NCBI GenBank assembly: GCA_902547925.1
Contig: CACCQD010000003.1
Location: forward strand, 29,884-93,883
Direction of reading: 5' to 3'
DNA: 64,000 nucleotides
Source: an uncultured SAR116 cluster alpha proteobacterium
GTDB taxonomy: Bacteria; Pseudomonadota; Alphaproteobacteria; Puniceispirillales; Puniceispirillaceae
Shown piece by piece: positions 1-10,186 of this stretch. Both the position numbers and the translations under genes were made by a program. The first letter of the stretch is position 1. Every line of letters starts with the position of its first letter. The notes under the pieces are model-generated. The model saw nothing but the letters and a program-made list of their open reading frames with translations, was not told the DNA's origin and made no database searches.

Positions 1-633
1 CCGGGTGCGGCGGATAAGACTCAGCCGTTTTGGATCATTGGTCAGTCCCACAACAATGATGTTCAAACCATCGAGATGGTGAATCGGAAATGGAGTTCCA
101 GGTACCAACGCGTAATTCGCAACCTTGTAGCCACGGTGAGCAAGATACATTGAGGTCGGTGTCTTTGAGGAGCGTGACACACCAACAAGCAGAATATCAG
201 CATCCTTCAACGCACCCATATTCATCCCATCATCATGGCTGACGGCAAAATCTATCGCCGCGATCCGGCGATAATAATCACCATCAAGTTGACGCTGACC
301 ACCGGGTTTGTTTCGTGAACTTTGGCCAAGAACAGTGCCGAAAAGATCGACCACTGGATCAAGAACCGAAACATGTGGTACAAGTAGAGAATCGCATTTT
401 TCTTCGATCTTGCTTCGCAGGTCGGTGTCTAGAATGCTCATCAGCAATATCCCATGATAGCGCTCAAGGCTGGTAAAAATAGCCTCGAGATGTTGCTGGC
501 TACGCACAAGTGTCCAAACATGCTCGGTTGTTTTAACGTCAGGGAATTGTGCCAGACACGCCCGCGAAATTTGATGAACAGTTTCACCTGTTGAGTCGGA
601 CACAAGGTGAATATGAATTTTTGGTGTCGCCAT
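1..633 (-). CDS. ppsR: Pyruvate,phosphate dikinase / PEP synthase regulatory protein (PpsR/PDRP family), C-terminus runs off the window
   Basis: Manual minus-strand translation from ATG at 633: MATPKIHIHLVSDSTGETVHQISRACLAQFP...VGVSRSSKTPTSMYLAHRGYKVANYALVPGTPFP...; typical HLVSDSTGET and GVSRSSKTPTS motifs. Missing from the ORF track because it is open at the window edge. Confidence 0.85.
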   Translation of the reverse strand, partial: MATPKIHIHLVSDSTGETVHQISRACLAQFPDVKTTEHVWTLVRSQQHLEAIFTSLERYHGILLMSILDTDLRSKIEEKCDSLLVPHVSVLDPVVDLFGTVLGQSSRNKPGGQRQLDGDYYRRIAAIDFAVSHDDGMNMGALKDADILLVGVSRSSKTPTSMYLAHRGYKVANYALVPGTPFPIHHLDGLNIIVVGLTNDPKRLSLIRRTR

Positions 634-720
634 CATTCGCAAAAATTATCCTCTCCTCAACATCTTGTCACCCCGATTCATCGTCTTTAAAAATCAGCCT
701 TCACTCAGGCCACGACATCT

Positions 721-1029
721 TGTGTACAAACCTGGTAAAAACTCAGGTATAACCCGATCGGCTGTGGGGATGAAATGCCAGAGATTTAATGAAAGACTGG
801 TTTATCCACATATATCCTGATGTTTAACAACTGTGGACAGAAAAATCACACCGAGATCCTAATGTCGCGATTAACATCGCATATTGTTGAAAAATATGTC
901 TATTCTTAGCAAAAAATGGGGATAAAGCTGTGGATAAATAGCGATTTTTTGGTCAAGGGCTGTTATTCACAAGCACTACTACAACATCTAACTATATATA
1001 CTAATATCTACTTAGTAATTGAGAACCTG
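721..1029. other. Candidate chromosomal replication origin (oriC)
   Basis: Intergenic region between ppsR and hemE. Perfect DnaA boxes TTATCCACA at 803-811 (+) and 929-937 (-); one-mismatch boxes at 917-925 (TGGGGATAA) and 963-971 (TTATTCACA); a weaker TGTGGACAG at 833-841. AT-rich stretch ~988-1022 (atctaactatatatactaatatctacttagtaatt). hemE adjacency to oriC is known in alphaproteobacteria such as Caulobacter. Confidence 0.75.
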
Positions 1030-2058
1030 ATGACATCATCACCTCTACTGAACGCATTGGCAGGTAAAAAATCCTCACGACCACCGCTTTGGATGATGCG
1101 ACAGGCGGGCCGATATCTTGCAGAATACCGGGCGGTCAGACAAAGCCAGTCAGACTTTATCTCCTTCTGTCTTAATTCAGAAAAAGCCTGTGAGGTAACG
1201 TTACAACCGATCCAGCGATTTGATTTTGATGCCGCTATCATATTTTCTGACATTTTGATGATTCCTTGGGCACTCGACAGGAATGTACATTTTATTCCTG
1301 GCACCGGTCCTAAGCTGACACCTTGGACTATAGATATACCACTCGATAACACACTGCTTGATAAAATAAGCACACGCCTAGCACCCATTGGAAAAACTGT
1401 TCAATTGACAAGATCAAAGCTGGCCGCTGAGAAGGCCTTGATTGGCTTTGCCGGGGCCCCTTGGACTGTTATCACCTACATGATTGAAGGTGGATCCTCA
1501 CGTGATTTTACTGACACAAGACAATGGCTTTGGTTCCATCCAAAAAAATTTGAAGCGCTTCTTGATTATGTGACAGAAGCAACAATTCATTTTTTAGTGG
1601 TGCAGGCCAGAGCAGGTGCTGACGTGCTAATGTTGTTTGACAGCTGGGCAAACGCGGTACCCGCAGAACGACGTGAGCAAATTGTTGTTGCGCCAATCCG
1701 CAGAATTATACGAGCATTGCGCAAACTAGGCTTAAAACAGCCAGTAATCGGTTTTCCAAAAGGTATTGGTGAAGGGATCATCAATTATGCAGAAGAAGCC
1801 GAAATCGACGCGTTAGCAATTGACCATATGACTGATGCCGCGTGGGTTAACAAAATCCTACCGAAAAACATGCCGGTACAGGGAAATTTGGATCCACTCA
1901 GTTTGCTTGTGGGCGGCTCTAAAATGACAAAATCAATCGACCATATACTTGATAGTTTCAAGGATCGGCCGCATATCTTCAACCTCGGACACGGAATTAC
2001 GCCGCCAACACCAATCTGTAACGTCGAACGGATGGTTCAATGGGTTAGAAAGTCATAA
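1030..2058 (+). CDS. hemE: Uroporphyrinogen decarboxylase
   Basis: PPLWMMRQAGRYLAEYR, GFAGAPWTVITYMIEGGSSRDF, VQGNLDP, FNLGHGI motifs. ATG at 1030 preferred over the 916 ORF start, which extends into the DnaA-box region. Confidence 0.96.
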   Translation: MTSSPLLNALAGKKSSRPPLWMMRQAGRYLAEYRAVRQSQSDFISFCLNSEKACEVTLQPIQRFDFDAAIIFSDILMIPWALDRNVHFIPGTGPKLTPWTIDIPLDNTLLDKISTRLAPIGKTVQLTRSKLAAEKALIGFAGAPWTVITYMIEGGSSRDFTDTRQWLWFHPKKFEALLDYVTEATIHFLVVQARAGADVLMLFDSWANAVPAERREQIVVAPIRRIIRALRKLGLKQPVIGFPKGIGEGIINYAEEAEIDALAIDHMTDAAWVNKILPKNMPVQGNLDPLSLLVGGSKMTKSIDHILDSFKDRPHIFNLGHGITPPTPICNVERMVQWVRKS

Positions 2059-2059
2059 A

Positions 2060-2488
2060 ATGGGATATGAATACATTAAAGCATTCCATCTGATCGCGGC
2101 TATGAGCTGGATGGCTGGTTTGCTCTATTTACCACGTCTTTATGTCTACCATGCTGAGACGGATATTGGCTCTGTGCAAGCTGAAACTTTTAAGGTCATG
2201 GAACGACGTTTGCTCAAAGCAATCATGAATCCGGCGATGATTGTAACATTTGGTCTTGGGGCCTGGATGCTTGTCCTGAATCCCAGCTTGTTATCTGAAG
2301 GTTGGATGCATGTGAAAATTTTTAGTGTTGCGCTGATGGCGGCATGCCACGGAAAATTTTCAAAAATGCGGCGTCTGCTCGAAAATAATGAGAAACCATT
2401 ATCCTCAAAAAACTATCGGATCTGGAATGAGGTGCCGACAGGGTTAATGGTGATCATCGTGATCATGGCGGTGGCCAAGCCAATTTGA
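2060..2488 (+). CDS. hemJ: Protoporphyrinogen oxidase HemJ-like membrane protein
   Basis: In-frame start at 2060: MGYEYIKAFHLIAAMSWMAGLLYLPRLYVYHAE...; follows hemE. Confidence 0.85.
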   Translation: MGYEYIKAFHLIAAMSWMAGLLYLPRLYVYHAETDIGSVQAETFKVMERRLLKAIMNPAMIVTFGLGAWMLVLNPSLLSEGWMHVKIFSVALMAACHGKFSKMRRLLENNEKPLSSKNYRIWNEVPTGLMVIIVIMAVAKPI

Positions 2489-2619
2489 TTTTGGTTTGTT
2501 GACATCTTCGTGGCAAAGATTACTATCTAGCTGCCTGCGTGCTTGGTGTAGGCGTGATGGATAGTCATTCAGTTCTGTCCTGTTTTCCCTCCACGTCCAT
2601 TATCCATTGAGTTGATGTC

Positions 2620-3879
2620 ATGCATCTCCAGGAACTTAAACAAAAGTCGCCGGCTGACCTTTTGGCATACGCTGAAGAGGTGGAAGTTGAAAATGCAAGC
2701 ACACTGCGCAAGCAGGATATGATGTTTGCCATTCTAAAGCAGCTCGCTGACAATGATGTGGCAATATATGGCAGCGGTGTGCTTGAAGTTTTGTCAGACG
2801 GTTTTGGGTTTTTGAGGGCTCCGGAATCGAATTATCTGCCGGGCCCAGATGATATCTACGTATCACCAAGCCAAGTGCGGCGTTTCGGTTTGCGCACAGG
2901 AGATACGGTTGAAGGCGAAATTCGCGCCCCTAAAGACGGCGAACGGTATTTTGCGCTGCTAAAAGTTGAAACAATCAATTTTGAAGAACCAGGCGCGGTT
3001 CGGCACCGAATTAATTTCGATAATCTCACGCCGCTCTATCCTGAAAATAAACTGACGCTGGAGCTGGCATTCAATCCGGATAAAAAGGACAATACACCGC
3101 GCGTTATTGATCTCGTGTCACCGATGGGCAAGGGCCAGCGCGGTTTGATTGTGGCACCGCCACGAACCGGTAAGACAATGATGCTGCAGAGCATCGCGCA
3201 CGCAATTTCGGAAAATCATCCTGAGGTTTATCTGATCGTTTTGCTGATCGATGAGAGGCCTGAGGAAGTGACTGATATGCAGCGCTCCGTTCGGGGTGAG
3301 GTGATTTCCTCAACCTTTGATGAACCTGCATCGAGACATGTTCAAGTTACTGAAATGGTTATAGAAAAAGCCAAAAGACTGGTTGAGCATAAACGTGATG
3401 TTGTGATTCTTCTTGACTCCATTACCCGCCTCGCACGGGCTTATAACACGGTTGTGCCATCATCTGGAAAGGTTTTGACCGGTGGTGTTGACGCCAACGC
3501 ACTTCAGCGTCCAAAGCGGTTTTTTGGCGCCGCACGGAATGTCGAGGAAGGTGGGTCATTGACGATTATTGCAACCGCCCTGATCGAAACTGGATCACGG
3601 ATGGATGAGGTGATCTTTGAGGAATTCAAGGGAACCGGCAACAGTGAGGTTATTCTCGATCGGAAACTTTCAGACAAGCGTACTTTCCCAGCTATCGATA
3701 TTACCCGCTCTGGAACACGTAAGGAAGAGCTGCTTGTTGACAAGGGAACGCTTGCTAAAATGTGGGTCCTGCGCCGCATCTTGATGCAGATGGGGCCGGT
3801 TGACGCGATGGAGTTTCTCATTGATAAACTCAAGAACTCAAAGAGCAATGATGATTTCTTTGATCAGATGAACAGCTAG
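2620..3879 (+). CDS. rho: Transcription termination factor Rho
   Basis: [82 protein letters not shown]. Confidence 0.98.
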   Translation: MHLQELKQKSPADLLAYAEEVEVENASTLRKQDMMFAILKQLADNDVAIYGSGVLEVLSDGFGFLRAPESNYLPGPDDIYVSPSQVRRFGLRTGDTVEGEIRAPKDGERYFALLKVETINFEEPGAVRHRINFDNLTPLYPENKLTLELAFNPDKKDNTPRVIDLVSPMGKGQRGLIVAPPRTGKTMMLQSIAHAISENHPEVYLIVLLIDERPEEVTDMQRSVRGEVISSTFDEPASRHVQVTEMVIEKAKRLVEHKRDVVILLDSITRLARAYNTVVPSSGKVLTGGVDANALQRPKRFFGAARNVEEGGSLTIIATALIETGSRMDEVIFEEFKGTGNSEVILDRKLSDKRTFPAIDITRSGTRKEELLVDKGTLAKMWVLRRILMQMGPVDAMEFLIDKLKNSKSNDDFFDQMNS

Positions 3880-4376
3880 GAAAATTGGCTCTCAAGAGAA
3901 ATCAACGCCATTTTACAGGCAAGATTATCTGCATTATCAGGTGGCATCGAGCTTCCCCCGCCATAATGTCCGATTGTGCCATCTGATTTCACTACCCTGT
4001 GGCACGGATAAATGATCGGAATTGGGTTGGAGGCGCAGGCGGCACCAGCCGCGCGTGACGCCTTTGGTTTTCCCGCTGCAATGGCAAACTCCTTGTAGCT
4101 GAGAGTGCTACCATAGGGGATATGCATCATAATATCCAGCCAATGTCGCGCGGTTGCTGATTTTCCCTCAGGATTGATTGGCAAATCAAAACCAACTCTG
4201 TCGCCGGCAAAATATTCTTTTAGCTGGCCGATGGTTTCACGTGAAACATCATCGGGTTTGTCTGGATCGTCCCAACGGGTCTGATCCCAATCGAGGCGAA
4301 TGAGGGCGCAGCCGTTGCTGACTGCACGTATCCAGCCAAGGGGTGAGTGAAAACTTGTTTGATAATGGGTCATCAT
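3876..4376 (-). CDS. ogt: Methylated-DNA--[protein]-cysteine S-methyltransferase (Ogt-like)
   Basis: [18 protein letters not shown]...[30 protein letters not shown] active-site motif. Convergent with rho, overlapping by 4 nt. Confidence 0.88.
   Translation of the reverse strand: MMTHYQTSFHSPLGWIRAVSNGCALIRLDWDQTRWDDPDKPDDVSRETIGQLKEYFAGDRVGFDLPINPEGKSATARHWLDIMMHIPYGSTLSYKEFAIAAGKPKASRAAGAACASNPIPIIYPCHRVVKSDGTIGHYGGGSSMPPDNADNLACKMALISLESQFS
4233..4248. promoter_or_regulatory. parS: parS centromere site (1 mismatch to consensus)
   Basis: GGTTTCACGTGAAACA versus the canonical TGTTTCACGTGAAACA; inside the ogt CDS. Confidence 0.88.
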
Positions 4377-4515
4377 CACAATTTCCTGTTTGTGGGTAAG
4401 TGTGAGCCACCAATCAAGGAATAGCATCCAGACAAACAAACTTGCTGAAAGGTGAGATTAAAGATAAGTCTAGGCAGATTCGTAGCCCAGTGAAAGAGAA
4501 TTTGGAGCAACCCTG

Positions 4516-5853
4516 ATGGGGAGCGAGACCGACACTATTTTTGCGTTGGCAACGCCGCCTGGAAAATCGGCCATTGCTGTGATTCGTATCAGCGGTGATC
4601 AAGCGGCTGATGTTCCGGGTGCGCTGGCTGCAAAATGTCCTGAGCCTGGCTGTTTCTCTCTCCAGACATTGTCTGATGGGACAGGCGCAGTGATCGATCA
4701 GGCGTTATTGCTATTCATGGCTGCGCCACGTTCAAGCACGGGTGAGGATGTGGTTGAAATCCACTGTCACGGTGGCGTTGCCATTACCCAGACGTTGCTT
4801 GGTGTTTTGGTAAACCTTTCTGGACTAAGGCCGGCGGATGCGGGAGAGTTCACTCACCGGATGTTTCATAATGGCAAGATAGATTTGCTGGGCGCTGAGA
4901 GTCTCGCTGATATCATTAATGCTGATACACATCGGCAGTTGGTGCAGGCTTGGTCTCAGATGCGGGGTGCGTTACGTGATCCGGTGACAGGATGGCGGGA
5001 AGCTGTCATCAAGACCGCCGCCGAGCTGGAAGCCGTCATTGATTTTCCTGACGAGGAGATACCCCCATCTGTGGTGGCGTCAATCAGCAAGAGGGCTGAG
5101 ACATTAATTGATGAAATTTCTGACTGTCTTGACGACAACAGGATTGGCGAAATTGTTCGTGATGGTGTTCAGATCACGCTTTTGGGCCCGGTTAATGCTG
5201 GCAAATCAACCCTGCTAAATCGGATTGCCAACCGGCCTGTGGCCATTGTTTCGGATGAGGCTGGAACAACACGGGATCTTGTACCAGTCAGCCTTGACAT
5301 CGGTGGGGTCCCGGTAATGCTGACTGATACTGCGGGTATCCGTCAGAACACAGGCGCGGTGGAGGCAGAGGGTATATCCCGCGCACTGTCCGCCGCTGGT
5401 GATGCTGATTATACAATCATCGTTGTCGATGGATCACGCGATGAATGGCGAGGAGATTATGAAGCGCTTGCCGAAATTGCTGGGCACGAACATATTCTGG
5501 TTGTTAATAAAACGGATTTAGGGATTGTGGGGATGCCGCCTGCCAATGCGCTTCTGATGTCATTTGTCGATGACTGCGGAATTGATGAGTTTCTTGATTA
5601 TCTGGCCGCAAAGGTTGTACGGGCCAACAGCGCACAGACCAGTGCTATTATCACCCGGGCGCGCCATCGTCAGGCGTTAGAGGCGACCATACGTGGTCTC
5701 AAAGCAGGGCTGGTGCTAGATCTTGAACAGAACCCCGAACTGGTTGCAGAGGAATTTCGCTTGGCTGCGACGGCTCTTGGCCGGATTACCGGTGAAATTG
5801 ACGCTGAGGATCTTCTTGAGGCTATTTTTTCTTCCTTTTGCATTGGAAAATAA
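4516..5853 (+). CDS. mnmE: tRNA modification GTPase MnmE (TrmE)
   Basis: TIFALATPPGKSAIAVIRISG; GPVNAGKSTLLNRIA; C-terminal IFSSFCIGK. Confidence 0.97.
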   Translation: MGSETDTIFALATPPGKSAIAVIRISGDQAADVPGALAAKCPEPGCFSLQTLSDGTGAVIDQALLLFMAAPRSSTGEDVVEIHCHGGVAITQTLLGVLVNLSGLRPADAGEFTHRMFHNGKIDLLGAESLADIINADTHRQLVQAWSQMRGALRDPVTGWREAVIKTAAELEAVIDFPDEEIPPSVVASISKRAETLIDEISDCLDDNRIGEIVRDGVQITLLGPVNAGKSTLLNRIANRPVAIVSDEAGTTRDLVPVSLDIGGVPVMLTDTAGIRQNTGAVEAEGISRALSAAGDADYTIIVVDGSRDEWRGDYEALAEIAGHEHILVVNKTDLGIVGMPPANALLMSFVDDCGIDEFLDYLAAKVVRANSAQTSAIITRARHRQALEATIRGLKAGLVLDLEQNPELVAEEFRLAATALGRITGEIDAEDLLEAIFSSFCIGK

Positions 5854-5898
5854 CCCAAAGCTCGGCATAACACTGAATGTGATAGCCGATAGGACATA

Positions 5899-7806
5899 GT
5901 GATGAGCTACGATGTAATAGTTGTTGGGGGAGGCCACGCCGGCAGCGAGGCCGCTGCTGCTGCGGCACGGATGGGCGCGCGCGTGGCACTGGTCACCATG
6001 CACCTTTCAAAAATTGGTGAAATGTCCTGTAATCCTGCGATCGGAGGGCTTGGCAAGGGACACCTCGTCCGTGAAATTGATGCGCTTGACGGGCTGATGG
6101 GACAAGCGATAGACCGTGCCGGCATTCAATTTCGCATGCTGAACAAGTCTCGGGGACCGGCGGTGCATGGTCCTCGGGCGCAGGCTGACAGAAAGCTCTA
6201 CCGATCCGTCATTCAGGCGCTACTTTCTGAACAGGAAGGGATATCGTTCATTGAGGCCGCTGTTGGTGATCTTCATGTGGAGGCCGGCGAATGCCGTGGC
6301 ATTGTTACAGAGGCGGGTGCAATCATTCGCGGAGGTGCCGTTGTTTTGACAACAGGGACATTTCTTGACGGGTTGATTCATCTGGGAGCGGAAAAAACGC
6401 CAGCTGGCCGGATAGGCGAGTCCCCCTCTAAGGCTTTGGCTACGCGTTTGCGGGCGCTTGATTTACCGGTGGGGCGCTTGAAAACTGGAACCCCGCCACG
6501 CCTTGATGGCCGGACAATTGCTTGGAATTTGCTGGAAATGCAGCCAGCAGACAACCCGCCGATTCCCTTTTCAACGTTAACAAGCCAGATTAACGTGCCG
6601 CAGATCGAATGTGGTATCACCCGAACGACGGCTAAAACACATCAGATCATTGCCGAGTCGATTCACCTATCGCCGGTCTATAGCGGACAGATTTCGGGCC
6701 AGGGGCCACGCTACTGCCCATCAATCGAAGACAAGGTCCACCGTTTTGCCGAAAAAACCTCGCATCAGCTGTTTCTGGAGCCTGAGGGGTTGGATGATCC
6801 CACCGTTTATCCAAACGGCATTTCAACCAGCTTGCCGCGTGGCGTTCAGGACGCGCTGGTTACCTCAATCCCAGGGCTGGAGTCTACAAAGATCATGCAA
6901 TATGGCTATGCCATTGAATATGATTTCATTGATCCAAGAGCGCTTACCCGCACCCTTGGTCTGCGCCAATTGCCGACCTTGTTTTTGGCCGGTCAGATAA
7001 ATGGCACGACTGGATATGAGGAAGCCGCAGCGCAAGGACTGGTCGCTGGCGTCAACGCCAGCTTGGTGGCTGCTGGTGGCGTTGCTGATTTTGTTCTGGA
7101 TCGTTCTGATGCGTATATCGGGGTGATGATTGACGATCTGACAACCAAGGGCGCTCCTGAGCCATACCGAATGTTTACGTCACGCGCTGAATACAGGCTG
7201 CTATTGCGGGCCGACAATGCCGATCAGCGATTAACCGAACGTGGTGTTGCGCTTGGCTGTGTTGGCGCACAGCGCATCGCGGCATGGAGAGAAAAATCCT
7301 CGCGGCTTGGCAGGGCGCGGGATCAACTTGCCATGCTGTCGGCAACGCCAAAGATGCTGCGCTCGCATGATTTACCTGTGCCACGCGATGGGGCAGCGCG
7401 CTCCGCAGCCGAACTTCTCTCGCTTGAGGGCATTACATTATCACGATTGCAGGCAGTTTGGCCGGATCTTGGCCAAATCCCGGCCCAGCTTCATCAGCAG
7501 TTGGAAGCGGATTGCAGGTATGCCAGCTATGTGCAACGTCAACGAGTGGACATTGATGCGCTGAAGCGTGATGAGTCAATGAAAATCCCGGAGCATTTGG
7601 ATTTTTCTCTCGTTGGGGGCCTGTCAGCCGAAGCCCGTGATCTGCTGACAAGCCATCGTCCCGATACGATTGCTCAGGCGAACCGACTACCCGGTATGAC
7701 CCCGGCAGCTGTTCTTGCGGTGCTTCGTCACCTGAAACGGGTACCGCCTGCATCACCCAACACCTCGGGTGAGCTTATATCTCAATTAGCTGGCGAGGCG
7801 CAGTAA
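5899..7806 (+). CDS. mnmG: tRNA uridine 5-carboxymethylaminomethyl modification enzyme MnmG (GidA)
   Basis: YDVIVVGGGHAGSEAAAAAARMGA; CNPAIGGLGKGHLVREIDALDG; MFTSRAEYRLLLRADNAD. Confidence 0.98.
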   Translation: MMSYDVIVVGGGHAGSEAAAAAARMGARVALVTMHLSKIGEMSCNPAIGGLGKGHLVREIDALDGLMGQAIDRAGIQFRMLNKSRGPAVHGPRAQADRKLYRSVIQALLSEQEGISFIEAAVGDLHVEAGECRGIVTEAGAIIRGGAVVLTTGTFLDGLIHLGAEKTPAGRIGESPSKALATRLRALDLPVGRLKTGTPPRLDGRTIAWNLLEMQPADNPPIPFSTLTSQINVPQIECGITRTTAKTHQIIAESIHLSPVYSGQISGQGPRYCPSIEDKVHRFAEKTSHQLFLEPEGLDDPTVYPNGISTSLPRGVQDALVTSIPGLESTKIMQYGYAIEYDFIDPRALTRTLGLRQLPTLFLAGQINGTTGYEEAAAQGLVAGVNASLVAAGGVADFVLDRSDAYIGVMIDDLTTKGAPEPYRMFTSRAEYRLLLRADNADQRLTERGVALGCVGAQRIAAWREKSSRLGRARDQLAMLSATPKMLRSHDLPVPRDGAARSAAELLSLEGITLSRLQAVWPDLGQIPAQLHQQLEADCRYASYVQRQRVDIDALKRDESMKIPEHLDFSLVGGLSAEARDLLTSHRPDTIAQANRLPGMTPAAVLAVLRHLKRVPPASPNTSGELISQLAGEAQ

Positions 7807-7808
7807 GG

Positions 7809-8447
7809 GTGAGCGGCGCTGGGAAAATCCCGCTTGATCAGGGTGTGGTCGATCAACTTAATGTTTCACGTGAAACAATTGACCAATTGACACTATATTT
7901 GGCGCTACTGGAAAAATGGCAACCACGGATCAATCTTGTCTCCTCGTCGACGCTGGCCAATGCGTGGCGCCGGCATGTCCTTGATTCTGCGCAGCTGGTA
8001 TCTTTCCTTCCCGAAAATGATGCCCACATTCTCGACATTGGCAGTGGTGCAGGTTTTCCCGGGCTTGTGCTGTCAATCATCACTGGCAATAGGCTCACCT
8101 TGGTTGAAACAGACCAGCGCAAAACGGTCTTTCTGCAGACAGTCATACGCGAATTGGGTCTGACTGCCAGCGTCAAGAATGCCAGGATTGAGGAAATTCC
8201 GACATTGGGAGCCGATATTGTAACAGCACGGGCGTTGGCTTCTGTCGAACGACTTCTGAAATTACTGGAAAGACAATTGCCATCTGTTGAGAGATGTCTG
8301 TTTTTAAAGGGGGCATCGCTACAAGAGGAATTGACCGTTTTGCAAAGCTACCCCACTATAGACCATTGCATTTACCCAAGTGTAACGAGTGAGGATGGTG
8401 CGGTCCTTGAGCTCTACACGTCTCGCCACCCCAATACGGAGCTGTAA
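7809..8447 (+). CDS. rsmG: 16S rRNA (guanine527-N7)-methyltransferase RsmG (GidB)
   Basis: NVSRETIDQLTLYLALLEKWQPRINLVSSSTLANAWRRHVLDSAQL; HILDIGSGAGFPGLVLSI. Confidence 0.95.
   Translation: MSGAGKIPLDQGVVDQLNVSRETIDQLTLYLALLEKWQPRINLVSSSTLANAWRRHVLDSAQLVSFLPENDAHILDIGSGAGFPGLVLSIITGNRLTLVETDQRKTVFLQTVIRELGLTASVKNARIEEIPTLGADIVTARALASVERLLKLLERQLPSVERCLFLKGASLQEELTVLQSYPTIDHCIYPSVTSEDGAVLELYTSRHPNTEL
7862..7877. promoter_or_regulatory. parS: parS centromere site (perfect 16-bp palindrome)
   Basis: TGTTTCACGTGAAACA, exact canonical consensus, within rsmG and about 0.6 kb upstream of parA. Confidence 0.96.
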
Positions 8448-8448
8448 A

Positions 8449-9225
8449 ATGGCTGCCCCACTGCGAATTGTCGCTGTTGCCAATCAAAAAGGTGGCGTTG
8501 GCAAGACCACAACATCGGTCAATCTGGCAACAGCGCTTGCAGCTTGTGGGCGCAAGGTCCTGTTGATTGATTTTGACCCACAAGGCAACGCCAGCACCGG
8601 GCTTGGCATTGTTGACCGTAAATTCAACAGTTATAGGCTGGTCACATCCGGCTGTTCGGCGCGGGAGGCGGTTCAATCTACCCTTGTGCCGAGATTGGAC
8701 ATCATCCCGGCCGTCGTGGATTTATCCGCAGCAGAGGTCGAATTGACGGATATGGAACGCCGCGAATATCAACTGGCCGATGGGATTTCTGGAATTTGTA
8801 GTGAATATCAATATGTTATTATTGATTGTCCACCATCTTTGGGGATGCTCACAGTAAACTCACTGACGGCGGCAACCTCTGTCCTGGTGCCTTTGCAATG
8901 TGAATTTTATGCGCTTGAAGGTCTAACGCAGCTGATGCACACAATTGAGGCGGTTCGCGCTGGCCTCAACCCACATTTGTTAATGCAGGGTATTGTTCTA
9001 ACGATGTATGACACGCGTAACAGATTGTCATCGATGGTGGCCAATGATGTACGTGGTCATCTGGGGCATTTGGTCTATGACACGGTGATTCCGCGCAATG
9101 TGCGGGTATCGGAAGCACCATCCTTTGGCCAGCCTGTTTTGATGTATGATCTGAAATGCCCCGGATCACAGGCCTACGCGGCGTTGGCTGCTGAAGTATT
9201 GACGCAGGAAAGGCACGCCGCATGA
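8449..9225 (+). CDS. parA: Chromosome partitioning ATPase ParA (Soj)
   Basis: RIVAVANQKGGVGKTTTSVNLATALAACGRKVLLIDFDPQGNASTGLG (deviant Walker A). In-frame ATG at 8449 preferred over 8389, which overlaps rsmG. Confidence 0.97.
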   Translation: MAAPLRIVAVANQKGGVGKTTTSVNLATALAACGRKVLLIDFDPQGNASTGLGIVDRKFNSYRLVTSGCSAREAVQSTLVPRLDIIPAVVDLSAAEVELTDMERREYQLADGISGICSEYQYVIIDCPPSLGMLTVNSLTAATSVLVPLQCEFYALEGLTQLMHTIEAVRAGLNPHLLMQGIVLTMYDTRNRLSSMVANDVRGHLGHLVYDTVIPRNVRVSEAPSFGQPVLMYDLKCPGSQAYAALAAEVLTQERHAA

Positions 9226-10175
9226 CTGATAAAAAACAAACTAAAGACCCCGGCACTAAAAAAGGCAACACCCCAGCGAGCAACCGTGGGCTTGGTCGGG
9301 GTTTGTCATCTTTGCTCGGTGATGTGGGTGTGGCCGCTGCCGCTGGTATTGCTGTGTCAAATGGCGATGTGACGAATGCGGCCCCCGACAGGCTTACTGG
9401 TTTGAGTGAGATCCCGATCGAATGGATCAATACAGGCCCGTGGCAACCACGGCGTGTCTTTGCCCAGGATGCGTTGGTTGAATTGGCAAATTCAATCCGC
9501 CAGAAGGGGATCGTTCAGCCAATTCTGGTTCGTCCACGCCCCGATCGACCGACACGGTTTGAACTGATCGCAGGTGAGCGGCGATGGCGTGCGGCGCAGC
9601 TGGCACAGCTCCATGTTATGCCGGCTATCGTGCGGGAATTTTCGGATGTCGAGGCCTACGAAATTGCGCTTATCGAGAACATCCAACGGGCTGATTTATC
9701 GGCCATTGAAGAGGCGCAGGGCTATCAGAGATTATTGGATCACCATAAATATACACAAGAGCAATTATCTGAAATAATTGGAAAATCAAGAAGTCATATT
9801 GCCAACCACCTGCGCCTTTTGAGGCTTCCTGAAAAAGTTCAGGACATGGTGATCGAAGGCCTGCTTTCGATGGGACAGGTTCGCCCGATCATCAATCACA
9901 AGGATTGCGTGGCGCTAGCCCGGCAGATTGTGAAAAAGGGACTGTCAGCCCGCCAGGCTGAGGCGCTGGCAAAAAGGGGTGATGGATCACATGCTGCAAA
10001 AACCCGGCCAGAAAAATCTGCTGATATTCGAGATCTTGAGGATAAAGCAAGCGCCGCCACGGGTGTCTCTGTGATCATCGAGTGGGACGAGGACAGGGAC
10101 AATGGCTCTGTGCATCTGAAGAATTGCTCACGTGAACAGCTGGAGACCATTCTTCTCAATCTGGGCGCGATATAG
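9222..10175 (+). CDS. parB: Chromosome partitioning protein ParB (Spo0J)
   Basis: RGLGRGLSSLLG; WQPRRVF; RPTRFELIAGERRWRAAQLA; IGKSRSHIANHLRLLRLP; ATGA overlap with parA. Confidence 0.97.
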   Translation: MTDKKQTKDPGTKKGNTPASNRGLGRGLSSLLGDVGVAAAAGIAVSNGDVTNAAPDRLTGLSEIPIEWINTGPWQPRRVFAQDALVELANSIRQKGIVQPILVRPRPDRPTRFELIAGERRWRAAQLAQLHVMPAIVREFSDVEAYEIALIENIQRADLSAIEEAQGYQRLLDHHKYTQEQLSEIIGKSRSHIANHLRLLRLPEKVQDMVIEGLLSMGQVRPIINHKDCVALARQIVKKGLSARQAEALAKRGDGSHAAKTRPEKSADIRDLEDKASAATGVSVIIEWDEDRDNGSVHLKNCSREQLETILLNLGAI

Positions 10176-10186
10176 CGAAAAATGGA

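Noticed and set aside
549-752. 67-aa plus-strand ORF at the window start
   Set aside because: Overlaps the 5' end of the convincing minus-strand ppsR-like CDS; low-complexity, no recognisable family.
10129-10144. Third possible parS (TTGCTCACGTGAACAG) at the 3' end of parB
   Set aside because: Only the central TCACGTGAA core matches well (about 10 of 16 positions); not credible without binding data.
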